Shown piece after piece: positions 36,402 through 45,057 of a stretch of 64,000 nucleotides of DNA (within the stretch, counting starts at the first letter, position 1; every line of letters starts with the position of its first letter). The DNA comes from Hyphomicrobium_A sp964620915. Lineage in GTDB: Bacteria; Pseudomonadota; Alphaproteobacteria; Rhizobiales; Hyphomicrobiaceae. The notes under the pieces are model-generated. The model was not told the origin of the DNA, ran no database searches, and was given only the letters and a program-made list of their open reading frames with translations. The position numbers and the translations under genes were made by a program. The DNA lies in NCBI GenBank assembly GCA_964620915.1, contig CAZUKP010000004.1, positions 21,302 through 85,301 on the forward strand, written 5' to 3'.

Positions 36402-38363
36402 TTAGGTCGAGACATTCTGCCGGTTTTGAACGAGATCGTCGATGACCGACGGGTCCGCAAGAGTCGTCGTGTCGCCGAGATTTGAAAAATCATCCTCTGC
36501 AATCTTGCGCAGGATGCGCCGCATGATCTTTCCAGATCGAGTTTTCGGCAGCCCAGGGGCAAACTGAATGAGATCCGGTGATGCGATCGGACCGATCTCC
36601 TTTCGCACGAAGCTCACCAGTTCCTTCTTTAAATCGTCATTCGCGCTCTCGCCTGAATTGAGCGTGACATAACAATAAATGCCCTGCCCTTTGAGTTCAT
36701 GGGGATATCCAACCACAGCTGCCTCAGAGACCTTCGGGTGCATCACAAGAGCACTCTCAATTTCAGCGGTTCCCATGCGATGACCGGAGACGTTGATCAC
36801 ATCATCGACGCGTCCCGTGATCCAATAGTCGCCATCTTCATCGCGCCGGCATCCATCGCCGGTGAAGTACGTGCCCGGGAAGGTCGTAAAGTAAGTCTGC
36901 ACGAAGCGTTCGTGATCGCCATAAATAGTGCGGGCCTGGCCTGGCCAACTGTCCAAAATCACAAGATTGCCTTGGACGGGACCTTCAAGGATCGTCCCCT
37001 TATCATCGACAAGTGCAGGCTTGACACCGAAGAAGGGCTTTGTGGCGGAGCCTGGTTTCAACTTGGTGGCGCCGGGCAGAGGCGTGATCATGATGCCGCC
37101 TGTCTCCGTCTGCCACCAGGTATCCACGATCGGGCAGCGGCCATTTCCGACGACCCGGTTGTACCACTCCCATGCTTCGGGATTGATGGGCTCGCCGACA
37201 CTCCCCAACAGCCGCAGCGAAGATCGGTCTGAGCTGACCACGAAATCATCACCAGCCCCCATGAGTGCGCGGATGGCTGTCGGCGCGGTGTAAAAAATGT
37301 TGACGCGCCACTTGTCGACAACGTCCCAGAAGCGCGACGCTGAAGGATAGCTTGGCACGCCCTCAAACATCAAAGTCGTCGCGCCATTGGCAAGGGGCCC
37401 GTAGACGATGTAGCTGTGCCCTGTGACCCAGCCGACATCCGCCGTGCACCAATAGATGTCGCCATCCTGATAGTCGAAGACATGCTGATGCGTCATCGAG
37501 GCGTAAACCAGATAACCTCCGCTGGTGTGCAAGACGCCTTTCGGTTTGCCCGTTGACCCGGACGTATAGAGTATGAACAGGGGATCTTCGGCGTTCATTT
37601 CAACTGGCGGACAGTCTGGCGAAGCCTTTTCGATCTCCTCGTGCAGCCAATAATCGCGGCCTTCGGTCCAGGGCACTGGATTGCCGGTACGGCGCACGAC
37701 GACGACCGTCTCTCCACCCTTTGCGACCTTTTGCAGGGCCACATCCGCGTTCTTTTTCAGCGGGACTGTCTTGCCGCCACGTAGTCCTTCGTCCGCCGTG
37801 ATTACGAAACGGCTGTCAGCATCCGCGATGCGATCAGCCAAACTGTCGGGTGAGAAACCGCCGAAGACGACGGAGTGGATCGCACCAATGCGTGCACAGG
37901 CGAGCATCGCATAGGCTGCCTCCGGAATCATCGGGAGATAGATGGTGACCCTGTCGCCCTTCTTAACACCGTGGGACTTGAAGACATTCGCAAGCTTGCA
38001 AACGCGCTCGTGAAGCTGCTTATAGGTGATCGTCTCGCTCTCGTTTGGATCGTCGCCTTCCCAAATGATTGCAATCTGATCGCCCCGTTCCGCTAAGTGT
38101 CGATCAATGCAATTGGCCGACACGTTGAGCGTGCCGTCCTCGAACCACTTGATAACGATATTTTCTGGGTCAAACGACGTGTTCTTGACCCTCGTATAAG
38201 GCTTTATCCATTCCAGCCGTGACCCGTGCTTGCTCCAGAAGCCGACGGGATCATCGATCGAGTGGCGGTATTCTGCTTGATATCCGGCCTCATCGATCGA
38301 TGATTTCCCAAACTGCTCGAAGGGTGTGTTCTCGGCTGCGGCCGTGCCAGATGAAGCGCTCAT
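36402..38363 (-). CDS. acs: acetyl-CoA synthetase (AMP-forming)
   Basis: 653 residues. Activates acetate to acetyl-CoA through acetyl-AMP. The P-loop YTSGSTGKPKGVLHTSGG, the WWQTETGG aromatic motif, YFTGDGCRRDEDGDYWITGR and the C-terminal KTRSGKIMRR with the acetylation-regulated Lys are all present. It lies 141 bp downstream of the aldehyde dehydrogenase on the same strand, which fits acetaldehyde to acetate to acetyl-CoA. Confidence 0.97.
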   Translation of the reverse strand: MSASSGTAAAENTPFEQFGKSSIDEAGYQAEYRHSIDDPVGFWSKHGSRLEWIKPYTRVKNTSFDPENIVIKWFEDGTLNVSANCIDRHLAERGDQIAIIWEGDDPNESETITYKQLHERVCKLANVFKSHGVKKGDRVTIYLPMIPEAAYAMLACARIGAIHSVVFGGFSPDSLADRIADADSRFVITADEGLRGGKTVPLKKNADVALQKVAKGGETVVVVRRTGNPVPWTEGRDYWLHEEIEKASPDCPPVEMNAEDPLFILYTSGSTGKPKGVLHTSGGYLVYASMTHQHVFDYQDGDIYWCTADVGWVTGHSYIVYGPLANGATTLMFEGVPSYPSASRFWDVVDKWRVNIFYTAPTAIRALMGAGDDFVVSSDRSSLRLLGSVGEPINPEAWEWYNRVVGNGRCPIVDTWWQTETGGIMITPLPGATKLKPGSATKPFFGVKPALVDDKGTILEGPVQGNLVILDSWPGQARTIYGDHERFVQTYFTTFPGTYFTGDGCRRDEDGDYWITGRVDDVINVSGHRMGTAEIESALVMHPKVSEAAVVGYPHELKGQGIYCYVTLNSGESANDDLKKELVSFVRKEIGPIASPDLIQFAPGLPKTRSGKIMRRILRKIAEDDFSNLGDTTTLADPSVIDDLVQNRQNVST

Positions 38364-38463
38364 GTCCTACCTCTTGCGTCCAGAAAGCGGATGGAGCAGC
38401 GCCGCAATTGACGCCACGCTCGGATGCTCACAAGTGCAAATTTGATCTTTTCGGTGTAAGAAG

Positions 38464-38489
38464 CCGCGCGCCGGCGATGACCGGCGCGC
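38464..38489 (-). terminator. strong hairpin after the aldehyde dehydrogenase gene
   Basis: Perfect 10-bp GC stem CGCGCGCCGG / CCGGCGCGCG with a 6-nt loop, 15 bp beyond the dehydrogenase stop. There is no good U-tract, so it may attenuate rather than fully end transcription toward acs. Confidence 0.45.
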
Positions 38490-38504
38490 GACCCGGTGCC
38501 GTCC

Positions 38505-40025
38505 TTAAAAGAAGCCCAAAGCTTTGTTGCTGTAGGACACCAGCATGTTCTTGGTCTGCTGATAGTGCTCAAGCATCATCTTGTGGTTTTCACGGCCCAC
38601 GCCCGACTGCTTGTAACCACCGAACGCAGCGTGCGCCGGATAGAGATGGTAGCAGTTGGTCCAGACGCGACCGGCTTGGATCGCGCGTCCGAAACGGTAG
38701 GCACGGTTACCGTTGCGGGTCCAAACGCCAGCGCCCAAACCGTAGAGCGTGTCATTCGCAATCTCGAGCGCTTCCTCGTCGTCCTTGAACTTGGTGACAG
38801 ATACGACCGGACCGAAGATCTCCTCCTGGAAGACACGCATCTTGTTATGGCCTTCAAGGATCGTCGGCTTGACGTAGTAGCCTTCGGCCAGTTCGCCCTC
38901 GAGGATCGAGCGCGCCCCGCCAGCAAGCACCCGTGCCCCTTCGTCCCTGCCGATCTGGATGTACGAAAGAATTTTCTCCATCTGATCGTTGGAGGCTTGG
39001 GCACCGATCATTGTCGTGGGATCGAGCGGGTGGCCCTGCTTAACATTGTTCGTGCGTTCAATGGCACGCTCCATGAACCTGTCGTAGATCTTCTCGTGCA
39101 CCAATGCTCGCGACGGACACGTACACACCTCGCCCTGGTTTAGGGCAAACAATGTGAAGCCTTCCAGAGCCTTGTCGAAGTAGTCGTCATCTGCATCGGC
39201 AACGTCGGAAAAGAAGATGTTAGGAGACTTGCCGCCAAGCTCGAGCGTGCACGGGATGATGTTCTCGGCCGCATACTGCATGATGAGCCGCCCCGTCGTC
39301 GTCTCGCCCGTGAATGCAATCTTAGCGATGCGTGGATTGGAGGCGAGCGGTTTACCCGCCTCGACGCCAAAGCCATTGACAACGTTGAGCACACCGGGAG
39401 GCAGAATGTCCCCGACGAGGTCCATTAGCACCATGATGGCCATTGGTGTTTGCTCGGCGGGCTTTAGAACGACACAGTTGCCCGCGGCAAGTGCTGGAGC
39501 CAACTTCCACACCGCCATCAGCAACGGAAAATTCCACGGTATGATCTGGCCGACGACGCCCAATGGCTCGTGGAAGTGGTAGGCGACCGTATCATCGTCG
39601 ATTTCGCTGATCGAGCCTTCCTGGGCACGAATACAGCTCGCAAAGTAACGGAAGTGGTCGATGGCGAGCGGAATGTCGGCCGCCATCGTTTCGCGAATCG
39701 GCTTCCCGTTGTCGAGCGTTTCGACCATCGCCAATAGCTTGAGGTTCGACTCCATGCGATCGGCGATCTTGTTGAGCAGAGCCGAACGCTCTGCGGCTGC
39801 TGTGCGGCCCCATTTGTCTTTCGCGACATGGGCCGTATCGAGTGCGAGCTCGATGTCCTCAGCGGTCGATCGGGCCACCTCACACAGTGGCTTGCCGGTG
39901 ACAGGCGTTATGTTTGCAAAGTATTGTCCCTTGACCGGCGCGACCCACTGGCCGCCGATGAAGTTGTCATAGCGTGGCCGAACGCGCATTTGCTGCGACA
40001 GCTCGGACATTGCTTGTTCAATCAT
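38505..40025 (-). CDS. NAD-dependent aldehyde dehydrogenase (acetaldehyde type)
   Basis: 506 residues. Closest to the ExaC/AcoD group, which oxidises acetaldehyde to acetate. The general base Glu is in LELGGKSPN, the catalytic Cys in GEVCTCPSR, NAD-binding FTGETTTGR, and the C-terminal YPAHAAFGGYKQSGVGRE. The start at 40025 (MIEQAM) has GGAGGA about 6 nt upstream; in-frame starts to 40070 are weaker. It lies between an AcoR-like regulator and acs. Confidence 0.93.
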   Translation of the reverse strand: MIEQAMSELSQQMRVRPRYDNFIGGQWVAPVKGQYFANITPVTGKPLCEVARSTAEDIELALDTAHVAKDKWGRTAAAERSALLNKIADRMESNLKLLAMVETLDNGKPIRETMAADIPLAIDHFRYFASCIRAQEGSISEIDDDTVAYHFHEPLGVVGQIIPWNFPLLMAVWKLAPALAAGNCVVLKPAEQTPMAIMVLMDLVGDILPPGVLNVVNGFGVEAGKPLASNPRIAKIAFTGETTTGRLIMQYAAENIIPCTLELGGKSPNIFFSDVADADDDYFDKALEGFTLFALNQGEVCTCPSRALVHEKIYDRFMERAIERTNNVKQGHPLDPTTMIGAQASNDQMEKILSYIQIGRDEGARVLAGGARSILEGELAEGYYVKPTILEGHNKMRVFQEEIFGPVVSVTKFKDDEEALEIANDTLYGLGAGVWTRNGNRAYRFGRAIQAGRVWTNCYHLYPAHAAFGGYKQSGVGRENHKMMLEHYQQTKNMLVSYSNKALGFF

Positions 40026-40189
40026 TGTCTCCTCCATAGAATCGGAAGACTGTTCAGGTTGCCCTGCCAATCCGATACTTCAGTTTTGGTTCTTGAATGC
40101 TCTTGCCGCCAGTCCGTCTGGCTTAAGCCCTAGTTAGCGCGTGCGCTGTCGGCCCGTCACCATGGGCCCATCACCGGCCAGTCGTGACC

Positions 40190-40207
40190 TGTCTCAATTG
40201 TGAGACA
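40190..40207 (-). promoter_or_regulatory. candidate operator, inverted repeat at the end of the regulator gene
   Basis: TGTCTCA-ATTG-TGAGACA, a perfect 7-bp inverted repeat that spans the regulator's stop codon and lies about 165 bp upstream of the aldehyde dehydrogenase start. The position suits an upstream activator site for the neighbouring regulator. Confidence 0.45.
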
Positions 40208-41225
40208 ATTCCAGGGGAGCTTGATGCTCTTCGGGGGCGGTCGGAGACGGGCTTTCGGATAACCCGAGCCGCTTCATGCGCCGATAAAGGGTCGCTCGGC
40301 CAATGCCGAGGTCGCGCGCGGCGGCGGATACGTTGCCATCGCTGCGGGCCAAGGCACGCTGCAATTCCGCCCGTTCGGCGGCGCGCAGATCCGATGTTTG
40401 CTTGCTGTTTGCCAGGACATCGGGGAGTGGGCGCCCGGTGGCAAGAACATCGTCCGTTAGGTCCAATATTTGGCGCGCGACCCGAGTTGCCCCCACGACA
40501 AGATCGTAGCCGTCAACCGCCAACAGCGCCGATCCGTGGTGGCCGTCGGTCGGCGCCATGACGATACGGTAGCCGGGAAAAGCCGCGCGGAAATTGTCAC
40601 TTTCGATTCGGTGCGCCGCGTCCGAAGCGACCGTCGCGATGAGACAGGTCAGTTCCTCACTGAGGTCGGCACGGCAGGAAGACACATCAAGCACTGCCGC
40701 CAGGCGTCCACCGGCATCAAACACCGGACTTCCGATACAGCTCATGTCGGTGTTCCGCGTGTAAAAGTGCTGGTTGCGATGAATGATAACTGGGCGCTGC
40801 TCAACCAAACAGGTGCCGATCCCGTTGGTACCTTCGTGTCCTTCACTCCAATTCACCCCAGCCCACAGGCCCATTTCGGCAAAGGCCTCATCGTCTCCAG
40901 CCATCCCGCGCCGCTCAACAATCAGTCCTTCTGAATCGGTGAGCAACACCGAGCAGCCTGAGCGACCGACGGCGCGCAAAAGACGCTCGATTGTGGGCGC
41001 GGCAATCTCCGCAAGCCGACCGAGACGTTCGCGCGCAGCGCGTAACTCAGTCTCGTCGACCCTGCCGGGCGGCGCCTGAGTTTCGGGATCCAAACAATAG
41101 TAATGCAACGAGCGGCGCCACGATGCGGCAAGTGCCGAGCTTGCCGCAAGCGAGACAGATTCAGCTGCCGCGCGAACCTCGTCCGCGTGGGCAAGCTGCC
41201 TGTTTTTCCTCCCGGGCTCACTCAT
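40194..41225 (-). CDS. AcoR-like GAF / Fis-HTH regulator without AAA+ domain
   Basis: 343 residues. An N-terminal helical region is followed by a GAF-type sensor domain (about 65-210; features HEGTNGIGTCLVEQRPVIIHRNQHFY and CIGSPVFDAGGRLAAVLDVS) as in AcoR activators. The C-terminus is a Fis-type HTH: ALARSDGNVSAAARDLGIGR followed by TLYRRMKRLGL. The sigma-54-interacting AAA+ domain (Walker A, GAFTGA) of normal AcoR is missing, so it should act on sigma-70 promoters. The start at 41225 (MSEPGRK) is chosen over 41267. It probably controls the aldehyde dehydrogenase downstream. Confidence 0.87.
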   Translation of the reverse strand: MSEPGRKNRQLAHADEVRAAAESVSLAASSALAASWRRSLHYYCLDPETQAPPGRVDETELRAARERLGRLAEIAAPTIERLLRAVGRSGCSVLLTDSEGLIVERRGMAGDDEAFAEMGLWAGVNWSEGHEGTNGIGTCLVEQRPVIIHRNQHFYTRNTDMSCIGSPVFDAGGRLAAVLDVSSCRADLSEELTCLIATVASDAAHRIESDNFRAAFPGYRIVMAPTDGHHGSALLAVDGYDLVVGATRVARQILDLTDDVLATGRPLPDVLANSKQTSDLRAAERAELQRALARSDGNVSAAARDLGIGRATLYRRMKRLGLSESPSPTAPEEHQAPLELSHN

Positions 41226-41449
41226 TCTTTTTTGCCTCTGCGCCTTGCAGATGGGGCCCAGCCGCAATTAAAACCCCTTCGGCGCGCCCACGGCAAGCAC
41301 TCTATTGGCGTGCGATTGGTTTCATCGCCCGCTCTGAGAGTGGTTGAGCGCACGGTTTGGAGGTACGATAAGTGACCTTAGCGGCGTTCTGACCGCCCTG
41401 TTGGCCGCAACCAAGCCAAATACGCCATTGGAAAGAGGGAGCCAGGTGA

Positions 41450-41986
41450 ATGCGTCTTGACGCAATTGCGGTCGGCGAAAATCCGCCCCATGACATCAAT
41501 GTGATCGTTGAGGTTCCCGTGGGAGGTGAGCCGATTAAGTACGAGATGGATAAGGCATCCGGCACCCTTGTCGTCGACCGCTTCCTCTACACGCCGATGC
41601 GTTATCCGGGAAATTACGGGTTCGTGCCGCATACGCTCTCAGAGGACGGCGACCCAATAGATGTGCTCGTGTGCAACACGCGCGCGATCGTGCCCGGCGC
41701 AATCATAAATTGCCGCCCCGTAGGCGTGCTGATTATGGAGGATGAGGGCGGGGGAGACGAGAAGGTCATTGCGGTCCCGAGCAGCCGCCTCACCATGCGT
41801 TACGACAAGATCGCCAACTACACCGACCTTCCCGAGATTTCGATGAAGCAGATCGAGCACTTCTTCTCACACTACAAGGATCTTGAGCCAGATAAGTGGG
41901 CACGCATTGGCCGCTGGGGCGATGCGGCCGAAGCAAAACGTATGGTCATGGATGCAGTAGAGCGCGCCAAATCTCGGACTGACTAG
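41450..41986 (+). CDS. ppa: inorganic pyrophosphatase
   Basis: 178 residues, family I. Active-site motif EDGDPIDVLVCNTRAIVPG with the metal-binding Asp, plus YNYGFVPHT-type PGNYGFVPHTLSEDGD and YKDLEPDKW. Hydrolyses pyrophosphate in the cytoplasm. Its stop codon TAG lies inside the left copy of the direct repeat described at 41983. Confidence 0.97.
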   Translation: MRLDAIAVGENPPHDINVIVEVPVGGEPIKYEMDKASGTLVVDRFLYTPMRYPGNYGFVPHTLSEDGDPIDVLVCNTRAIVPGAIINCRPVGVLIMEDEGGGDEKVIAVPSSRLTMRYDKIANYTDLPEISMKQIEHFFSHYKDLEPDKWARIGRWGDAAEAKRMVMDAVERAKSRTD

Positions 41987-42001
41987 TTGGCGGAGAGGGA
42001 G
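41983..42001. repeat. left direct repeat, copy of the tRNA-Ser 3' end (putative att site)
   Basis: CTAGTTGGCGGAGAGGGAG, identical at 18 of 19 positions to 44611-44629, which is the 3' end of the tRNA-Ser gene including its encoded CCA (14 bases identical without interruption). Same orientation. Together they bracket a 2.6-kb operon, as expected for an element inserted in a tRNA 3' end. Confidence 0.65.
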
Positions 42002-42092
42002 TCCGCGAATGTTGCGATATTATAAGGCGCTGCAACGCAAATTTTCTCGTTCGAACGCTGGGAGACGGTCGCTTCTTACGAAAACTTCGTCG

Positions 42093-42323
42093 TCACGACG
42101 TGCGCGACAGCAAATCCGCAATGTTACTGACAGATCGAATGTGAACAATCTCGTCGGGTGCGAGTGGGCGCGCAAGCTTCTGCTCCAGAAGGAGCATTAG
42201 GCGCATGTGACCAAGACTGTCCCAGCCGTCGAGGTCGCCGATCGCAGCATCGTGCGGAATGTCTTCAATAGGTTTGCCAAGTGCATCGGCGACATACGCG
42301 CGTGCCGAGTCAGTTGGGTTCAT
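42093..42323 (-). CDS. acyl/peptidyl carrier protein
   Basis: 76 residues, standard carrier-protein size. The phosphopantetheine-attachment Ser is in LDGWDSLGHMRL, followed by helix-2 residues MLLLEQKL and a C-terminal helix SNIADLL. Its ATG overlaps the GNAT stop by 4 nt, so it is the third member of a tightly coupled operon with a ligase. It is not the fatty-acid AcpP, whose motif is DSLD and whose neighbours are fab genes. Confidence 0.9.
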   Translation of the reverse strand: MNPTDSARAYVADALGKPIEDIPHDAAIGDLDGWDSLGHMRLMLLLEQKLARPLAPDEIVHIRSVSNIADLLSRTS

Positions 42324-42937
42324 GGGGTTTCCGTTTCAGGCTGAGATGTTTCTGGCTTTTTTGCGCGTTGCGCGAGCCACTCTTCGCGAAGCATGGCGAA
42401 CATCAAGGAATCGACGTTTTCCTGGCGCCCATGATCATAAGCGTTGCGGCGCAGCGTCCCTTCGTATGTGAAGCCCAGGGCCTGATAGTTGTAGATTGAC
42501 GGAAAGTTCCGCGCTGTTGGCGTGCCCCAGATTCTTTGACATCCAACATCCTCGAACAAAAAATCAATGATTGCGGCGCGAGTCTCAAGGACCACACCGC
42601 GCCCCCACCAACTGCGATCACCGATTGCAACAGTCAGAAACCCAATTCCATTTGGGCTTACATAGCATCTCTCGTAGCCAATCAGCTTGCGGCTGCCCTT
42701 CGGGCGGATGGCGAGCATGAACTTGTTTCGATTGTTGAATTTCTTGTGGCTCTTGAACCAACGATACGGCGACCAGTTGCCGGCGGAAAATCCGAGAGGA
42801 TGCATTATTTCCGGGTCGAAACTCCACGCATAGGTGGCCCTCGCCGCTTGAAGCTTAGTCATGCTTTCGAGGGAGAAGCGCTCGGTCGTCAACAAAACCG
42901 GTCTACCCGGTTTCCATGAGCGTCCCGAGTTGCTCAT
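42320..42937 (-). CDS. GNAT-family acyltransferase (RimJ-like)
   Basis: 205 residues. GNAT landmarks include VGCQRIWGTPTARNFPSIYN with the family Asn/Tyr pair, GRGVVLETRAAIIDFLF, and YQALGFTYEGTLRRNAYDHG. Overlaps the ligase stop and the ACP start by 4 nt each (ATGA), so the three are translated together. In this setting it could move an acyl or aminoacyl group from the carrier protein to an acceptor, or modify the product. That is inference from context. Confidence 0.88.
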   Translation of the reverse strand: MSNSGRSWKPGRPVLLTTERFSLESMTKLQAARATYAWSFDPEIMHPLGFSAGNWSPYRWFKSHKKFNNRNKFMLAIRPKGSRKLIGYERCYVSPNGIGFLTVAIGDRSWWGRGVVLETRAAIIDFLFEDVGCQRIWGTPTARNFPSIYNYQALGFTYEGTLRRNAYDHGRQENVDSLMFAMLREEWLAQRAKKPETSQPETETP

Positions 42938-44385
42938 TGAGCACCTCCTGTCCCGCCTATGAGGCTGTCTATGAGACTGGCACGATCAAGTTTGCCGCGT
43001 GTATTGCGGGGAAGTGCATCTACGATATGTATCGTGGCGGGAACCGCTTCCCGACGGATACGATCTTCACACCAGCGTCTAAGCTTGGAAGCATCAATGG
43101 CGCGATCTGGCTGCGCGACGACGGCTGCGGCGACAACTTCGCCTGAAACGGCATCAGCGCGTCCAAATGCACAAGCCTCCCGAATATCCGGATGCGACTC
43201 CAGCAATTGCTCGACCGCCTCGGCAGAGACTTTGATACCCGCATTGTTGATTTGATTCTTGATACGACCCACGAGACGAAGCGCGCCGTTGGCGTCGAGT
43301 TCACCAATATCGCCGGTTCGCAACCAGCCATCCGATAAGACACTTGACGTGCCTTTAGCATCATCAAGGTAGCCCGACATCAGCGAGGGGCTTTGCACCA
43401 CAACCTCACCGGTACCGGTCGTGAGCACGGCCCCGTCTTCAGAAAGAACATTGAATGCGCCCTCCCAAGGCGTGCCAACCGCGCCTTCAACAAAATTTGC
43501 CTCTGCGCCGCCGACGCCGCTGATCCAATTGGACGACTCCGTCATGCCGTACATGTTGTAGACATCGGCTCCGCCGGCCCAAGAGGCAATCGACTGCCAG
43601 AGCGGTGTCGGCAACCGTTCTGAGCCGACGTGAACCCTGGTGAGCGTATCCCGTTTCGGGGCGTTTGAAACCTTCAGCGCCACACGCCAAAGAGACGGCA
43701 CGGAAGTCAAGAACGAGATGGAATGATCATCAATCACGCGTCCCAGGTCAGCTAGGCCGGACATACCTGGTTGGAGCCCGAGATGAAGCGTGGCGCCAGC
43801 GGCAAGCGGCGTGAGCGCGTTGCCGATCAAGCCATGCCCGAAGTGCAGCGGCAGCAACTGAAGGGCACTCGCAAGTCGGTGTTCTCCAATATGTTTGATG
43901 TTGGCACGAAGCCGCCTTCGCAATGCGCCGTGGCTCAGCACGACGCCCTTTGGTTGTCCCGTTGTTCCTGACGTCCAAAGAATGAGCGCCGTACTATCAT
44001 CGGGACTCGGCTGGGCGGGCAGTTTGTTGGCCGGCGCATCGCCGCCTTGTAAGTTGACCAGCTCAACGAATTGTACTTCGGCCGGTCCTCCTTCACCGAT
44101 CCAAAGCTTGGGACGCAGACGCACGGCCAAACGTTCGCGCTCAGCCGCGATCAGCGACGTCGACAGCGGCACCGCGATCGCTCCAAGGTGCCAGATCGCG
44201 AGGATATCAATCAGGATGGCCGTGCTGTTGTCATGGCAGATGACCAATCGAGAGCCTGGGCCCGCGCCCAACTCACGCAATTCGAAAGCTCGCGCCGCGA
44301 CCAGTTCGTCGAGTTGAGTCCGGTCAATTCTCTTGCCTTGCGCCAAATCGACGAGCGCGGCGGATTTTGGAATTGCAACTGACAT
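42934..44385 (-). CDS. AMP-forming acyl/aminoacyl ligase (adenylation enzyme)
   Basis: 483 residues. Core motifs are complete: A3 ALILWTSGTTGQPKGVVLSH, A5 NMYGMTESSN, A7 SDGWLRTGDIG, A8 LVGRIKNQINNAGIKVSAEA and A10 PRNTRGKLDR with the catalytic Lys. It should adenylate a carboxylic or amino acid and load it on the neighbouring carrier protein; the substrate cannot be read off. The start at 44385 (MSVAIPK) is preferred over the longer frame to 44469. First gene of the operon, transcribed away from the tRNA-Ser 3' end. Confidence 0.9.
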   Translation of the reverse strand: MSVAIPKSAALVDLAQGKRIDRTQLDELVAARAFELRELGAGPGSRLVICHDNSTAILIDILAIWHLGAIAVPLSTSLIAAERERLAVRLRPKLWIGEGGPAEVQFVELVNLQGGDAPANKLPAQPSPDDSTALILWTSGTTGQPKGVVLSHGALRRRLRANIKHIGEHRLASALQLLPLHFGHGLIGNALTPLAAGATLHLGLQPGMSGLADLGRVIDDHSISFLTSVPSLWRVALKVSNAPKRDTLTRVHVGSERLPTPLWQSIASWAGGADVYNMYGMTESSNWISGVGGAEANFVEGAVGTPWEGAFNVLSEDGAVLTTGTGEVVVQSPSLMSGYLDDAKGTSSVLSDGWLRTGDIGELDANGALRLVGRIKNQINNAGIKVSAEAVEQLLESHPDIREACAFGRADAVSGEVVAAAVVAQPDRAIDASKLRRWCEDRIRREAVPATIHIVDALPRNTRGKLDRASLIDSLIGGTGGAQ

Positions 44386-44610
44386 TACAAACACCGTCGG
44401 GAAGGAGTCTCGTCCGTCAGAGAACAGGAACGAGCGCGTAAGGATTGGCTGAGCACCCTGCGCAGCCACTCACCCCAGTAGAAAACGTGGATTTGAGCGC
44501 TCGCACAAGAACTGATGCGAACGCTTTCTGTGGGCAACGGCGGATAAGTATCTATCTAAATTTCGGCGCGGTCGTGAGCTGTGGCGGCTGAGCGAACTTA
44601 CGCGAACACT

Positions 44611-44629
44611 CTAGCTGGCGGAGAGGGAG
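44611..44629. repeat. right direct repeat inside the tRNA-Ser 3' end (putative att site)
   Basis: CTAGCTGGCGGAGAGGGAG: fourteen bases are the tRNA 3' end with CCA, five lie beyond it. Partner of 41983-42001 (18 of 19 identical). Confidence 0.65.
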
Positions 44630-44705
44630 GGATTCGAACCCTCGATACCCTTGCGAGTATGCCGCATTTCGAGTGCGGTGCTTTCAACCACTCAGCCACC
44701 TCTCC
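44616..44705 (-). tRNA. tRNA-Ser (anticodon CGA)
   Basis: 90 nt with a class II fold. Acceptor stem GGAGAGG pairs with CCTCTCC, the D-arm is GCTGAGTGGTTGAAAGC, the anticodon stem CCGCA/TGCGG with loop CTCGAAA reads UCG codons, the long variable arm is TACTCGCAAGGGTA, and the T-arm is GAGGGTTCGAATCCCTC. The discriminator G is followed by an encoded CCA. Confidence 0.97.
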
Positions 44706-44805
44706 TGAAGCCCAAGTCCGGGCCGCAAAGGCTGGCTTCTTATCCCGCTGATCGGCTGCAGGCAAGGCGTGACGGCGGTCTGCCGCACGATCACCCGCTG
44801 AGCCG

Positions 44806-45018
44806 TCACTTGCGGGTGCGTCGGCGTGCCAAATAGATTGCAAAGATGCCCATCCAGAATAGCAGCGCCAGCACATCCACAAGGGTGGACAACTCGCGCA
44901 CGGCCTCCCGCCACGGCCGATCGGGTGGACCGAGCAAGAGAACGATCCCGGCAATCACGCCCGCGCTGAGGCAGAGCCCTATCAAGATCCAGAGAACTCG
45001 AACCGTCTGCTTTGTCAT
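44806..45018 (-). CDS. small two-helix membrane protein, unknown function
   Basis: 70 residues: helix 1 VLWILIGLCLSAGVIAGIVLLL, a short amphipathic loop, helix 2 LVDVLALLFWMGIFAIYLA, and a basic tail RRRTRK. No recognisable family. The ribosome site is weak. It lies 39 bp beyond the DUF4166 gene on the same strand, so could be the last gene of gbsR-DUF4166. Confidence 0.6.
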   Translation of the reverse strand: MTKQTVRVLWILIGLCLSAGVIAGIVLLLGPPDRPWREAVRELSTLVDVLALLFWMGIFAIYLARRRTRK

Positions 45019-45057
45019 GCACCATGCGGCGCTGCCGCTAAAGTACCAATCTCATGA

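Larger units (their letters stand above)
41988..44615. mobile_element. putative minimal genomic island downstream of tRNA-Ser
   Basis: The stretch between the two tRNA-derived repeats contains exactly the ligase-GNAT-ACP operon. No integrase or other mobility gene is visible, so it would be a remnant or a satellite mobilised in trans. The claim rests on the repeat and the exact fit of the operon between the copies. Confidence 0.4.

Noticed and set aside
40040..40180. Sigma-54 promoter in front of the aldehyde dehydrogenase
   Set aside because: TGGCGG and TGGCAG elements exist but neither has GC at the correct distance; the neighbouring regulator also lacks a sigma-54 ATPase domain.
42009..42200. 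Open frame of 63 codons after ppa
   Set aside because: It overlaps most of the carrier-protein gene on the opposite strand and has a composition rich in Arg and Ser with no family match.
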